Both the position numbers and the translations under genes were made by a program. This document shows, one piece after another, positions 52,870-62,056 of a stretch of DNA of 64,000 bases. The DNA is from an uncultured Saprospirales bacterium (GTDB lineage Bacteria > Bacteroidota > Bacteroidia > Chitinophagales > Saprospiraceae). The DNA lies in NCBI GenBank assembly GCA_937864265.1, contig CALMIR010000070.1:1-64000 (forward strand), written 5' to 3'. Position 1 is the first letter of the stretch. Each line of letters begins with the position of its first letter. Below the pieces are notes generated by a model that was not told the origin of the DNA, searched no databases, and was given only the letters and a program-made list of their open reading frames with translations.

Positions 52870-53967
52870 TCAGATCAACACGCGCCTGCCTTCTCGTGCG
52901 GAAAGTTGAATGGCTTCTACCATTTTAATATCTCTCCAACCTTCTTCTCCAGGAACTAGTACAGCCGTGTCGTTGAGGATGGCTAGGGCGTCATCGTCCA
53001 TTTGTCGAGCTTGCTGGTTTTCGATGTATTGATCGAGGGCATTGCCTTTACTGGTGATACCCCGCACGTTGTTGTATGCCTGGAAAGGCTGTAATCTATA
53101 CCAGCCTTGTTCTGCTGTAACTTCCAGCGTATTGATGTTTATACCTAGACTGGTCATGCAGTTGGCTAAGGCGCCGCTGGGAAATTCGAGCTGAAACAGC
53201 GTGGTTTCATCCGCTTTGGCAAAACGTTCTGGCTCATCCGTGCGTTCCTGCGCCACCACCGCTATGGGTTCTTCTCCAATGGCATAGCGGGCAGCATTCA
53301 AAGAATATACGCCCATATCATACATAGCGCCGCCGCCTTTTTCCCTTTCCATTTTCCAGTGGTCAGTCCAATTTTGCCAGCCTGCTCTAAAACCTGCTGA
53401 CGCTGTAAGGAATTTAACCGCTCCAAAGGTTTTTTCCCGCCCAAAGCGGATAATTTCCTGGGTATTGGGTTCGTGCTGCATGCGGTAACCGACGGTCAAT
53501 TTCACTTTATTCTTTTTGCAGGCATCAACCATAGCCTGGCATTCGGCAGCGGTCATGGCCATTGGTTTTTCACACCAGACATGCTTGCCCGCTTCGGCAG
53601 CCCTTACGGTGAATTCTTTGTGCAAGAAAGGTGGTAAAACGACATAAACCACATCAATATCCGGATTATCGGCGATGCGGTCAAAATTTTCGTAGTTATA
53701 GATATTGCGATCAGCGATCTTGTGTTTTGCTTGCCAGCGCAGCGCTTTTTCGGGCGTGCCCGTAACGATTCCTGTGAGTTGACAGTGTTGGGTGAGTTGG
53801 AGCGCAGGGGCGAGTAAATCGGTGCTGTAATAACCCAATCCCATCAGGGCTACGCCAATTTTATCTTTTTTCTTTTTTAAGAGCATGTTAGGCCATGCGG
53901 AGGCGCTGGTTGCCAAGGCGGCAGCACCAAGTGCGCTTTGTTTGATGAATAATCTGCGATTAGTCAT
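52870..53967 (-). CDS. Gfo/Idh/MocA-family oxidoreductase with Tat signal
   Basis: The 365-aa protein has a twin-arginine signal (NRRLFIKQS) and a Rossmann fold (GVALMGLGYYSTDL) with the CEKPM motif of the family. It resembles glucose-fructose oxidoreductase-like periplasmic proteins. It lacks the GH109 signatures seen in the protein at 12163. Substrate unknown; it stands alone in orientation with the rfaE2 gene just upstream. Confidence 0.88.
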   Translation of the reverse strand: MTNRRLFIKQSALGAAALATSASAWPNMLLKKKKDKIGVALMGLGYYSTDLLAPALQLTQHCQLTGIVTGTPEKALRWQAKHKIADRNIYNYENFDRIADNPDIDVVYVVLPPFLHKEFTVRAAEAGKHVWCEKPMAMTAAECQAMVDACKKNKVKLTVGYRMQHEPNTQEIIRFGREKTFGAVKFLTASAGFRAGWQNWTDHWKMEREKGGGAMYDMGVYSLNAARYAIGEEPIAVVAQERTDEPERFAKADETTLFQLEFPSGALANCMTSLGININTLEVTAEQGWYRLQPFQAYNNVRGITSKGNALDQYIENQQARQMDDDALAILNDTAVLVPGEEGWRDIKMVEAIQLSAREGRRVLI

Positions 53968-54009
53968 AGGTGTATGGATTTTAGTTCTTTGACAAATGGG
54001 GGAAAAGAC

Positions 54010-54498
54010 TTAGCGCTGGTTTTTAATTTTCTCTTCCACATTTGTCGTAGAGTATCCATCCACAAAAGGCAGGGTAAGCACTTTTCCACCTTTTCCCAGT
54101 ACCAAATCAGCGCCTACGATATTTTCCGGGTTATAATCGCCTCCTTTGACCAAAATATCCGGCAATAATCGTTGAATGAGTTCATGGGGCGTATCTTCTT
54201 CAAAGATAACTACAAGATCGACAAATTCAAAGGAAGCCAGGGTATATTGTCGGGTCAGTTCATCATTGATGGGACGGTGTTGCCCTTTGAGACGGCGAAC
54301 AGAATCGGCAGAATTGAGTCCTACCACCAAATGATCGCCCAATGCTCGCGCGGCAGCCAGATAAGCAATATGCCCGTAGTGAATCAAATCAAAGCAACCA
54401 TTGGTAAAAACGACTTGCTCGCCAGATGCCTGCCAACGCTGTATTTGTAAACTGGCGTGATCCCAAGTGGTCAACTTTTTACTGATGGTTGAAAGCAT
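54010..54498 (-). CDS. rfaE2: D-glycero-beta-D-manno-heptose 1-phosphate adenylyltransferase
   Basis: It makes ADP-heptose for the LPS inner core. The 162-aa protein is the stand-alone C-terminal half of HldE: FTNGCFDLIHYGHIAYL (HxGH nucleotidyl-transfer motif), VGLNSADSVRRLKG, DILVKGGDY and YSTTNVEEKI. The kinase half is not present. It starts 3 nt after the flippase-like gene, so the two may be one transcript. Confidence 0.93.
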   Translation of the reverse strand: MLSTISKKLTTWDHASLQIQRWQASGEQVVFTNGCFDLIHYGHIAYLAAARALGDHLVVGLNSADSVRRLKGQHRPINDELTRQYTLASFEFVDLVVIFEEDTPHELIQRLLPDILVKGGDYNPENIVGADLVLGKGGKVLTLPFVDGYSTTNVEEKIKNQR

Positions 54499-54501
54499 AG
54501 A

Positions 54502-55569
54502 TCACGCAACTTTTGGCTGAGGCTGGTACGCCCGATTGATCATTGGCAGGATGAATATAGCCAACAATCCAATGGAAATATTGCAGCCCAACTGGATGGA
54601 AAAAAAAGAAATATTGGCCCAGGAAAAACCGTCGTCTCCACTTACGCCGTAAATGCTTAGGGCGGTTTGCGCCAAAAAATGGTAAGTCCCCATGCCGCCC
54701 GGCGAAGGAATCACAACCCCCCAACCCCCAAATACAAAAACCACAAGCGCCGCTAAAGGAGAAAGGTGTGAGGTAGGCTCAAAGGTAAAAAAGCAAAAGT
54801 AAGTCATGGTGTAGTACATCAACCAAATGTTGAAGCTGTGGAATAGAAACAAACCAGGATTTTGCAGATTCCTGACCGTTTGAATTCCCTGTAAAAAACC
54901 CTGCGCCAAATGGATAACTTTCTGCATCAACCGTGTTCTCATCAATGGCTTGCGAAATAGATAAAACAACAACAATATAAAAACACCTATGCCCGCCAGT
55001 ACCAACAACAGATTTCTGCTACTTCCAAAGCGTTCGCTGAGGGAAACTTCTTTTTCTACAAATTGCCAAATGGCCTCATACTCCAGCACAAAGGCTAGGC
55101 TAGTCACCAACAAGATACTGATGACATCTATGATCCGGTCAACTACAATGGTGCCCATGACTTTTTCTACGGGAATATTTTCATAACGCGCCAGGGTAGC
55201 CCCGCGCACCACTTCACCCATCCGGGGCAGACCAAGATTGGCAAAATAGCCTAAGATCGTCGTTAAAAAAGCATTGATGAAGCGGGGGCGATACCCCAAT
55301 GGGCGGAGCAGCATTTGCCATTTGATGGCGCGACTGACGTTGCTGACGGTGAAAGCCAGTAGCACCATAAAAATCCAGAAATAATTGGCTTCTCTGAAGT
55401 CTTTGAATACTTTTTGCAGCAGGGTGCCGCACGTTTCCGCGTTGATATTTTTAAGGGCACAATCTTCTATAAAGGCTGTATTCTGTTTTTGGTAAACCAA
55501 ATACAGAATGCCGAGCCCAAGCCCAAGAAATAAGAGAAATTTGAGGAAATTAATCAGCTGTTTCTTCAC
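54502..55569 (-). CDS. Lysylphosphatidylglycerol synthase TM region-like (UPF0104) membrane protein
   Basis: The 355-aa protein starts at GTG 55569 and has about eight membrane segments with the signatures of the LPG synthase_TM/AglD2 group (GLPRMGEVVRGATLARYENI, IVDRIIDVISI, GVVIPSPGGMGTYHF). The family includes putative flippases or lipid-modifying membrane proteins. The link to rfaE2 downstream suggests an envelope-glycan role; the exact function is unknown. Confidence 0.85.
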   Translation of the reverse strand: MKKQLINFLKFLLFLGLGLGILYLVYQKQNTAFIEDCALKNINAETCGTLLQKVFKDFREANYFWIFMVLLAFTVSNVSRAIKWQMLLRPLGYRPRFINAFLTTILGYFANLGLPRMGEVVRGATLARYENIPVEKVMGTIVVDRIIDVISILLVTSLAFVLEYEAIWQFVEKEVSLSERFGSSRNLLLVLAGIGVFILLLFYLFRKPLMRTRLMQKVIHLAQGFLQGIQTVRNLQNPGLFLFHSFNIWLMYYTMTYFCFFTFEPTSHLSPLAALVVFVFGGWGVVIPSPGGMGTYHFLAQTALSIYGVSGDDGFSWANISFFSIQLGCNISIGLLAIFILPMINRAYQPQPKVA

Positions 55570-55624
55570 CTACAAGAAATTTACGGTGCATCAAGGCCGC
55601 AAAGATAAGGAAGTACCAGAATTA

Positions 55625-56527
55625 TCATACAGCCTTGTGCAACACTTGGAATTGCTCCAAGTAGTAAAGGGTTTCTTCCAGGCTGTGCAGAACATGTACA
55701 TTGTGAGTCGGTTCAACCCCCTGAGCGATAACTTGGTAGCCCGTCAACAGGATTTTCACATCTGCAAAAGCATGTGACAGACGATCCACATACCGTTGAA
55801 CGGATTCTTTGGCGAACGACTCCGTGATCATGGTGAAGATACAATCCGGGTGGTGGATGTTATAAGCATCTTTAATATCGCCAATGCCAATATCTTGCCC
55901 GATGTAAATGACCTGAATTTGGCGAGATTTGAGCAGGTAATGCATAAACAACATGCTCAATTCCTGCTTTTCGCCTTCTGGCAAATAGAGCAAAAACTTA
56001 GGCACTTCTGGGCCGGATACCAGAGGCTCTTTATCTATAGCTACAATGATTTTTTGCCGAATCAGATAGCTCATGAAATTCTCTTGCACCGGATTGATGG
56101 AACCCGTCAGCCAAAGCACACTCAATTTGTCGAGAAAGGGGTAAATAACCTCCAACATGGTTCTTTCAAAACCGAGTTGTTGGATGTTGGTGGAAACGAT
56201 CCGGTCAAATTTACCCTCGTCCATTTCTATCATCGAAATGGTCAGTGCGTCGAGCTGGGTATCGTACTCAAAGTTGATTTCCGAAATGGCCGCTACTTTT
56301 TCTGCAATCTCACTTTTCGACATTCTGGCGATCTTGGAGATTTTGATGCCGTTTTTATTGAGCAAGGCAATGTTGAGGATAAACTTCAAATCCTCATCTA
56401 AATAGTAGCGTATATTGGTTTTGGTGCGGCGAGGAGCGATCAGGCCATAACGTTGCTCCCATATCCGAAGCGTATGTGCTTTGATACCCGAAAGCTTTTC
56501 CAGATCTTTTATCGAATAAACGGCCAC
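55625..56527 (-). CDS. MerR-family regulator with B12-binding-fold domain lacking the ligand His
   Basis: The 300-aa protein starts at GTG 56527 with a MerR winged helix (YSIKDLEKLSGIKAHTLRIWEQRYGL), a helical B12-binding-2-like linker, and a Rossmann-like B12-binding domain (LYLPEGEKQELSMLFMHYLL, VIYIGQDIGIGDI). In CarH/LitR-type photoreceptors a His sits in the GExHE-type motif and holds cobalt; here the corresponding position looks like Gln (GEKQEL). Light or B12 sensing is therefore doubtful. A 22-bp palindrome lies 74 nt upstream. Confidence 0.88.
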   Translation of the reverse strand: MAVYSIKDLEKLSGIKAHTLRIWEQRYGLIAPRRTKTNIRYYLDEDLKFILNIALLNKNGIKISKIARMSKSEIAEKVAAISEINFEYDTQLDALTISMIEMDEGKFDRIVSTNIQQLGFERTMLEVIYPFLDKLSVLWLTGSINPVQENFMSYLIRQKIIVAIDKEPLVSGPEVPKFLLYLPEGEKQELSMLFMHYLLKSRQIQVIYIGQDIGIGDIKDAYNIHHPDCIFTMITESFAKESVQRYVDRLSHAFADVKILLTGYQVIAQGVEPTHNVHVLHSLEETLYYLEQFQVLHKAV

Positions 56528-56853
56528 TTATTTACCTGTTCGTTAATTCCTGCGAAAACTGTTTGGTATGGAGTGCCCGCAGCACTGCTTTTTATACCCT
56601 ACTGATTTTCAGTAAAATCAGTTTTCCCAAATATTCCTGTTTCAACAGCATAGTTGTTAAAAGGTTTAACTGTTTTGTAAATTTCACGACCAATATTGGA
56701 CAGTATTTTTTAGTTCCGCGTCTTGTCGGAAAGGGTTTATGGAATTTTTGATTAATTTTAAGCTCGCTTTGGCAATATCACCGGAATATGCAGCTATCTG
56801 ATTGTATCAAGCTTTCCAGTTATTGACCATCGTGTAGTCATTTTAAGAACAAA
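56528..56853. other. 326-bp divergent intergenic region of the MerR and T9SS genes
   Basis: It contains the palindrome at 56601-56622 and A/T-rich sequence. No full TAnnTTTG box is found on either strand by eye. Confidence 0.55.
56601..56622. promoter_or_regulatory. 22-bp palindrome, candidate MerR-type operator
   Basis: ACTGATTTT and AAAATCAGT form perfect 9-bp arms with a 4-nt centre. It lies between divergent genes, 74 nt upstream of the MerR start and about 230 nt upstream of the T9SS gene. MerR proteins bind such dyads; binding is inferred. Confidence 0.55.
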
Positions 56854-59736
56854 ATGCTTTTAAAAAAACAATTTATGAAGTGGAGTTCTACACTGGGCGC
56901 TTTGTGTCTCTGCCTGTTTTTTGGATTTTCAGCTAAAGCACAGTTGTCTTGTGAATACCAATTATTCATGTACGATGACTTTGGCGATTCCTGGAATGGC
57001 GGTTTATTGGCCATTACCACCGGCGGGGTGACCACCACCTATACCCTGGATTTTTTAAACGACGATGGTACCAGTGCAACGGTATCTATTCCCGTGAGCG
57101 ATGGCGATGAAATAGAACTGGAGTATTTTTCCGGTTTCTACGACGAGGAGGTGTTTTACGCTTTATATGATGCCGATGGGAATTTGTTGTTCAGCGATGG
57201 TATCATCGATGAATTTTTTACTGAAGTCATGCTTGGAGTTACCTATACAGGCACGGTTGTTTGCCCGGCTTGCCCCTCCATTTCTGCCTCTACCGTTGGG
57301 GTAGAAAACCTGCGAGCTTACAGAACGGATGTAAGCTGGGTGCCTGCCGATCTAGCTGGTGAAACCATGGTCGAATATGGCTTGTTAGGCTTTACCCCTG
57401 GAACAGGTTCCGTAAAAATAGTAAGCGGCGCCAACACAACGCTTTTCAACCTGACGGAAAAAACGCAATACGAATTTTATCTCTCTGCGCTTTGCTCCAA
57501 TGGAGATACCAGCACCACTATAGGGCCTTTCAGCTTTGAAACGCTATGGGCCAATGATGTGGGCGTTTCGGAAATCCTGTCGCCTATCAGTGGCTGCAAT
57601 TTGAGTTTTGCGGAAGAAGTTTCCGTCATCATTCAAAACTATGGCGGCTTGCCCCAATCACTCATCCCATTCAATTTCAGTGTCAATGGGGTACCGGGTG
57701 GCGTTATGATGCCGCAGGATGGGTTTTATACAGGGGTCGTTGGTACGGATAGTATGGAGGTGGCCGATTTTGACGTCACATTCGACTTCTCAGAGCCGGG
57801 AGAATACATCGTACAGGCTTGGACCGACTTGGATGGCGATAGCGTGCAGGACAATGATACTACCACGATTACCGTATTGAGCATTCCTTTGGTGGATACC
57901 TATCCCTATTTTGATGCTTATGAGGAATGGAGTGGCGGATGGCAGGTTACCTCTAGTGGCGTGGGCCTTCCTACTTGGGAATATGGCACGCCTAGCGGCA
58001 ATATGATCAGTAACGCCGCTAGCGGCATGGGAGCCTGGGTCACCAATTTGGAGGGCACCTACAACAACAATGAAATATCTTATTTGACTTCTCCCTGCTT
58101 GGATTTTAGCAGCTTGACGGAAGATCCACGCATCGCTTTTAATCTTTTCTTCGATTCTGAAGCCTGCTGTGATGAAGCTTGGGTGGAAGTTTCCCTGGAT
58201 GGTGGCGAAGCTTGGACCAAAGTAGGTACTGCAGGTACGGGCATCAATTGGTACAACGATGCCGGCAACCAGTGGTGGGACGGCACCGGCGGCTTTGATG
58301 GCTGGACTTACGCACAAAATATACTTACAGGAGTAGCAGGGGCAGAGGATGCCAAAGTCCGTTTTGTTTTCTCAACGGATGGTTCTGTCGTCAGAGAAGG
58401 CATGGCTATTGATAACTTTTTAATCGGGCAAGTACCCGATGTCGATTTAGCGGCCTCCAGTGTAAGCAACAGTTCGCTGGAAGAATGTGGCACGGAAAAT
58501 GACCAGGTAGTATTGCGTATCCGCAATGTGGGCACTGAACCCCAAAGCGGCTTTGATGTCGGCTACAGTATAAACGGTGAGGCACCAGTAATAGAGAACG
58601 TTGGCGCCATTATAATACTACCCGGAACAGAAACGGTTTATACCTTTAACCAAACCTTCAATTCTACTACGGAGAACAGCTATTTGATTACTGCTTGGAG
58701 CAGCCTGGGCAACGATATTTTCGTACTCAACGACACGGTTTCGTATGCCTACACTACAACGATCGATTTGCCTTTTGCTGAGGATTTTGAAAGTACAACC
58801 ATCCCTTCGGGCTGGACAGTTGACCCTGACTTGTTTATCACCAATACGCACAACAACGTTAGCTTTGTACTCTCAGATAACATTTATTCATTTGACCCTA
58901 GCATGATGTTCACCACACCGGTGTATGGTCCGATCTTGGCCGATGATACCTTGCGTTTTGACTACCGATACACCGATTTCTTTGAAGGTACAATACCTAC
59001 CTTTTTGGGGCCTAACGATGAATTGCAAGTGCAGATTTCTACGGATTGTGGGATGTCTTACGTGACGTATTTCTCTGTCAATCAAACCAATCATGTACCA
59101 GCAGTAGGCATGGCAACTGTGGTATTGCCTTTGGAATTTTTTGAAGGGCAAAATATCAAAATTCGATTCTTTGCTACCTGGGGTCAGGGCGATTATTGGT
59201 TGGATATCGACAACATCAACATCCGACGTTGTCCGGAGTCGCTGGCTTTGAGTGCCGATGTGATCAACCCTGGCAGCGAGACCACACCCAATGGCGCCAT
59301 TACAGTAACAGCGGGCGCAGGAGACGGCCCCTACAACTATGTTTGGAGTACTGGCGAAACCGGGAAAACAATAGACAACCTGCTACCCGGCACTTACAAA
59401 GTGACGGTGACTGACCGATTTGGCTGTACGGATATCCTGGAAGTAGCACTAACCGTGACAGGACTAAATGACTTGCCACAGCAGATTGCTCAGTTGCAAT
59501 TGATGCCCAACCCGACCCAGGGTTTTAGCCGACTTAAAGTGGACTTCGCAGCTCCTGTTGAAGTGGCGCGTATCCAAGTGCTGAATACAACGGGGCAGGT
59601 GTTACTGGAACAGCGAGAATACCGCGTCAGCAATAGCACTTTTGATATTGATCTGCAAAATTACCCGGATGGCTTATACCTGATTCGCGTTTTGGCAGAT
59701 GGTGCTGTAGCAACGCGTAAGTTGATAAAAGGATAA
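56854..59736 (+). CDS. Large T9SS-exported surface protein
   Basis: The 960-aa protein has a signal peptide (ending SAKAQ, about residue 30); ATG 56875 would also work. Domains appear to be a beta-rich start, a fibronectin type III-like part (residues ~145-230), two CARDB-like segments (~232-345 and ~525-630), a MAM/LamG-like module (VEVSLDGGEAWTKVG), a SprB-like repeat (NGAITVTAGAGDGPYNYVWSTG), and a C-terminal type A sorting domain (LMPNPTQGFSRLKVDF ... LQNYPDGLYLIRVLADG). It is probably an adhesin or gliding-related surface protein. Followed by a terminator. Confidence 0.9.
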   Translation: MLLKKQFMKWSSTLGALCLCLFFGFSAKAQLSCEYQLFMYDDFGDSWNGGLLAITTGGVTTTYTLDFLNDDGTSATVSIPVSDGDEIELEYFSGFYDEEVFYALYDADGNLLFSDGIIDEFFTEVMLGVTYTGTVVCPACPSISASTVGVENLRAYRTDVSWVPADLAGETMVEYGLLGFTPGTGSVKIVSGANTTLFNLTEKTQYEFYLSALCSNGDTSTTIGPFSFETLWANDVGVSEILSPISGCNLSFAEEVSVIIQNYGGLPQSLIPFNFSVNGVPGGVMMPQDGFYTGVVGTDSMEVADFDVTFDFSEPGEYIVQAWTDLDGDSVQDNDTTTITVLSIPLVDTYPYFDAYEEWSGGWQVTSSGVGLPTWEYGTPSGNMISNAASGMGAWVTNLEGTYNNNEISYLTSPCLDFSSLTEDPRIAFNLFFDSEACCDEAWVEVSLDGGEAWTKVGTAGTGINWYNDAGNQWWDGTGGFDGWTYAQNILTGVAGAEDAKVRFVFSTDGSVVREGMAIDNFLIGQVPDVDLAASSVSNSSLEECGTENDQVVLRIRNVGTEPQSGFDVGYSINGEAPVIENVGAIIILPGTETVYTFNQTFNSTTENSYLITAWSSLGNDIFVLNDTVSYAYTTTIDLPFAEDFESTTIPSGWTVDPDLFITNTHNNVSFVLSDNIYSFDPSMMFTTPVYGPILADDTLRFDYRYTDFFEGTIPTFLGPNDELQVQISTDCGMSYVTYFSVNQTNHVPAVGMATVVLPLEFFEGQNIKIRFFATWGQGDYWLDIDNINIRRCPESLALSADVINPGSETTPNGAITVTAGAGDGPYNYVWSTGETGKTIDNLLPGTYKVTVTDRFGCTDILEVALTVTGLNDLPQQIAQLQLMPNPTQGFSRLKVDFAAPVEVARIQVLNTTGQVLLEQREYRVSNSTFDIDLQNYPDGLYLIRVLADGAVATRKLIKG

Positions 59737-59760
59737 GGCAACTGTTATGCCTTTTCAAGG

Positions 59761-59798
59761 AAAGCCCAAAGAGCCGTATCCGCTTTTTGGGCTTTTTT
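59761..59798 (+). terminator. Rho-independent terminator after the T9SS gene
   Basis: A 10-bp stem (59761-59770 with 59786-59795) has a 15-nt loop and a T-run to 59798. Confidence 0.85.
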
Positions 59799-59890
59799 AC
59801 ATTTTATCTATCAGAAAAGGAATTGAACTATTGAATAGACCAGGGCATATTTCTATTTAAAGGAACATTTTTTCAATCCTTATCAACAGA

Positions 59891-60760
59891 ATGACCAGTG
59901 AGCAAACTGCCGTTAAAACGGCGTATTTTAGCATTGTCGGAAATGTTATATTAGCCCTTATTAAAGGCTTTGCAGGGGTTTGGGGGAACTCTTATGCGTT
60001 GGTTGCAGATGCAATTGAATCAACTACAGATATCTTTTCCTCGCTACTAGTTTTATTTGGACTCAAATATGCCAAAAGACCAGCAGATGGAAATCATCCC
60101 TATGGCCACGGAAAAATAGAGCCGCTGATCACTTTTATTGTAGTGGCATTCCTCGTTACTTCAGCCACGATTATTGCCTACGAAAGCATCCAAAATATTC
60201 AAACACCGCACGCCCTACCAAAAACTTGGACCCTATTTGTTCTAGGAGGCATTATACTCTGGAAAGAAATAGCTTATCAAATTGTCATCAAAAAAAGTCA
60301 AGAAACCCATAGCTCTTCGCTGAAGGCAGATGCTTGGCACCACCGAAGTGATGCCATTACCTCTATCACTGCTTTTATCGGAATTTCCATAGCCCTAATT
60401 TTTGGACAAGGATATGAAACGGCGGATGATTGGGCTGCTTTGCTAGCATCTGGTTTTATTTTGTATAACAGTTATTTGATCTTCCGACCTGCTTTAGGTG
60501 AAATAATGGACGAGCATCTATATGACAATCTTATAGATGAAATCCGAGAAAAGTCCATTCATGTACCAGGTGTCTTGGGGACAGAAAAGTGTTACATACG
60601 AAAATCGGGAATGAAATACCATGTTGATCTGCACGCCATAGTAGATGCGAATCTATCTGTAAAAGAAGGACACTACATTGCTCATTGTCTCCAAGACTAT
60701 CTGCGCAGTCAAATCCCTAATTTAGGCCATGTATTGATTCACATTGAGCCGAATGAATAA
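59891..60760 (+). CDS. Cation diffusion facilitator (CDF) efflux transporter
   Basis: The 289-aa protein has about six membrane segments. The metal site signatures are VADAIESTTD (helix II) and LKADAWHHRSDAIT (helix V), with a HPYGHGKIEPL loop, and a C-terminal cytoplasmic domain (CYIRKSGMKYHVDLHAIVD). It exports divalent cations (Zn, Fe or Mn) in exchange for protons; the metal cannot be assigned safely. Confidence 0.93.
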   Translation: MTSEQTAVKTAYFSIVGNVILALIKGFAGVWGNSYALVADAIESTTDIFSSLLVLFGLKYAKRPADGNHPYGHGKIEPLITFIVVAFLVTSATIIAYESIQNIQTPHALPKTWTLFVLGGIILWKEIAYQIVIKKSQETHSSSLKADAWHHRSDAITSITAFIGISIALIFGQGYETADDWAALLASGFILYNSYLIFRPALGEIMDEHLYDNLIDEIREKSIHVPGVLGTEKCYIRKSGMKYHVDLHAIVDANLSVKEGHYIAHCLQDYLRSQIPNLGHVLIHIEPNE

Positions 60761-60840
60761 AGCACGATTCGCTTCTAAAGTATAGCTTTGTGGCAGGTCT
60801 GATAAACTAAAGCAGCTGTTATATCGTTTTAAAAAATGCT

Positions 60841-60870
60841 GCCTGTCAAGAAAGTTTGACAGGCTTTTTT
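60841..60870 (+). terminator. Rho-independent terminator after the CDF gene
   Basis: A 9-bp stem, GCCTGTCAA with TTGACAGGC, has a 6-nt loop and is followed by six T. It lies 80 nt after the CDF stop and just before the LOG gene. Confidence 0.88.
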
Positions 60871-60895
60871 GTCCCTATGAAAAAGCAAAGCTGAT

Positions 60896-61612
60896 ATGAT
60901 GCAAGACGAAATCAAAAAGCCCCATATGAAACAATGGGGACGTGCGCTCAAAGGAGAAAATTCCTGGACCATGTTTAAAGTCATTTCCGAATTGGTTCAA
61001 GGATTTGAAACCCTCAATGAATTAGGCCCCTGTGTCTCCATTTTTGGCTCGGCCCGTACCAAACCCGATCATCCCTATTATAAAATGGCGGTCGATATAG
61101 CCCGATTGCTGACGGATGCGGGTTATGGCGTTATCACCGGCGGTGGCCCGGGAATCATGGAAGCGGGCAACAAAGGCGCTTACCTATATGGTGGAAAATC
61201 GGTGGGCTTGAACATCAACTTACCCTTTGAACAAGGCCATAATCAGTATATTGACAACGATAAAAACCTCGATTTCCGCTATTTTTTCGTGCGCAAAGTC
61301 ATGTTTGTAAAGTACGCTCAGGCTTTTGTCGCCTTACCTGGCGGGTTTGGCACCATGGACGAATTGTTTGAAACGCTGACTTTGGTTCAAACCAAGAAAA
61401 TAACACGTGTACCCATTATCCTGGTTGGTTCTGAATATTGGGGGGGCTTGAAAGAATGGATACGAGGTACTATGCTCGAAAAAGAAAGCAATATCAACGA
61501 GGTGGACATGGATCTACTGCCTATCACGGATGATCCGGAAGAAGTCGTTCGCCTTATCAATGAGTTCTATTCAGAAAAAGCTGAACAGCTCAGTCCAAAT
61601 TATGAATTGTAA
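60896..61612 (+). CDS. LOG-family (TIGR00730) Rossmann-fold nucleotide hydrolase
   Basis: The 238-aa protein contains the LOG family motif PGGFGTMDELFE and SIFGSARTKPDHPYY near the start. ITGGGPGIMEAGNKGA is the third family motif. These enzymes cleave AMP-like nucleotides or cytokinin riboside monophosphates; the bacterial function is often general nucleotide housekeeping. Confidence 0.92.
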   Translation: MMQDEIKKPHMKQWGRALKGENSWTMFKVISELVQGFETLNELGPCVSIFGSARTKPDHPYYKMAVDIARLLTDAGYGVITGGGPGIMEAGNKGAYLYGGKSVGLNINLPFEQGHNQYIDNDKNLDFRYFFVRKVMFVKYAQAFVALPGGFGTMDELFETLTLVQTKKITRVPIILVGSEYWGGLKEWIRGTMLEKESNINEVDMDLLPITDDPEEVVRLINEFYSEKAEQLSPNYEL

Positions 61613-61824
61613 GGGGCGTTCTCCCTCTTGGTCACGTGACTTAGAAACGCAGGTTCGGGCAAGGATCAGCCATTCAAATCCAGCTTCGAAGCCGGGGGGA
61701 AAAATATTTCTGGTTTCCAATTTTTGCAAGCAACTGATAGGGGGGGATTTACGTTTTTATCATCAACAAATAGAACTTTCATAAAAACGAAATTTTTCCA
61801 AACTCCAAATTAACGTTGATCATT

Positions 61825-62055
61825 ATGCAAAAACAAATCATAGACCTCATCAGTTGGCGATTGCACGTTCCTGCACAGTTTATCTACCCGGAAACACATT
61901 TTACTTACGATTTGAATTTGGACGCCTTTGATCGGATGTTGCTGATAGCAGAACTGGAAAACCACTTTGCCGTGTATTTGAGTACAGAAGAGGTAGATGC
62001 CATAGAAACCGTAAAAGACGCCAGTTTTTTCCTCCAAAGAAAAGCCGCTGCTTAA
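61825..62055 (+). CDS. Acyl-carrier-like protein lacking the phosphopantetheine serine
   Basis: The 76-aa protein from ATG 61825 has the length and four-helix pattern of an acyl carrier protein (YDLNLDAFDRMLLIAELENHF). The DSL/DSV site that carries the phosphopantetheine Ser reads D33-A34-F35-D36, so the Ser is Ala. It cannot be a normal carrier unless another site is used. The gene is 1 nt before the 202-aa protein, suggesting a partnership. Function is unknown. Confidence 0.7.
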   Translation: MQKQIIDLISWRLHVPAQFIYPETHFTYDLNLDAFDRMLLIAELENHFAVYLSTEEVDAIETVKDASFFLQRKAAA

Positions 62056-62056
62056 C

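Noticed and set aside
60776..60895. Small RNA in the CDF-LOG gap
   Set aside because: The only structure is the intrinsic terminator; no separate promoter box is seen.
61640..61700. tRNA gene
   Set aside because: A T-loop-like ATTCAAATCC is present but no acceptor stem, anticodon arm or D arm can be formed around it.
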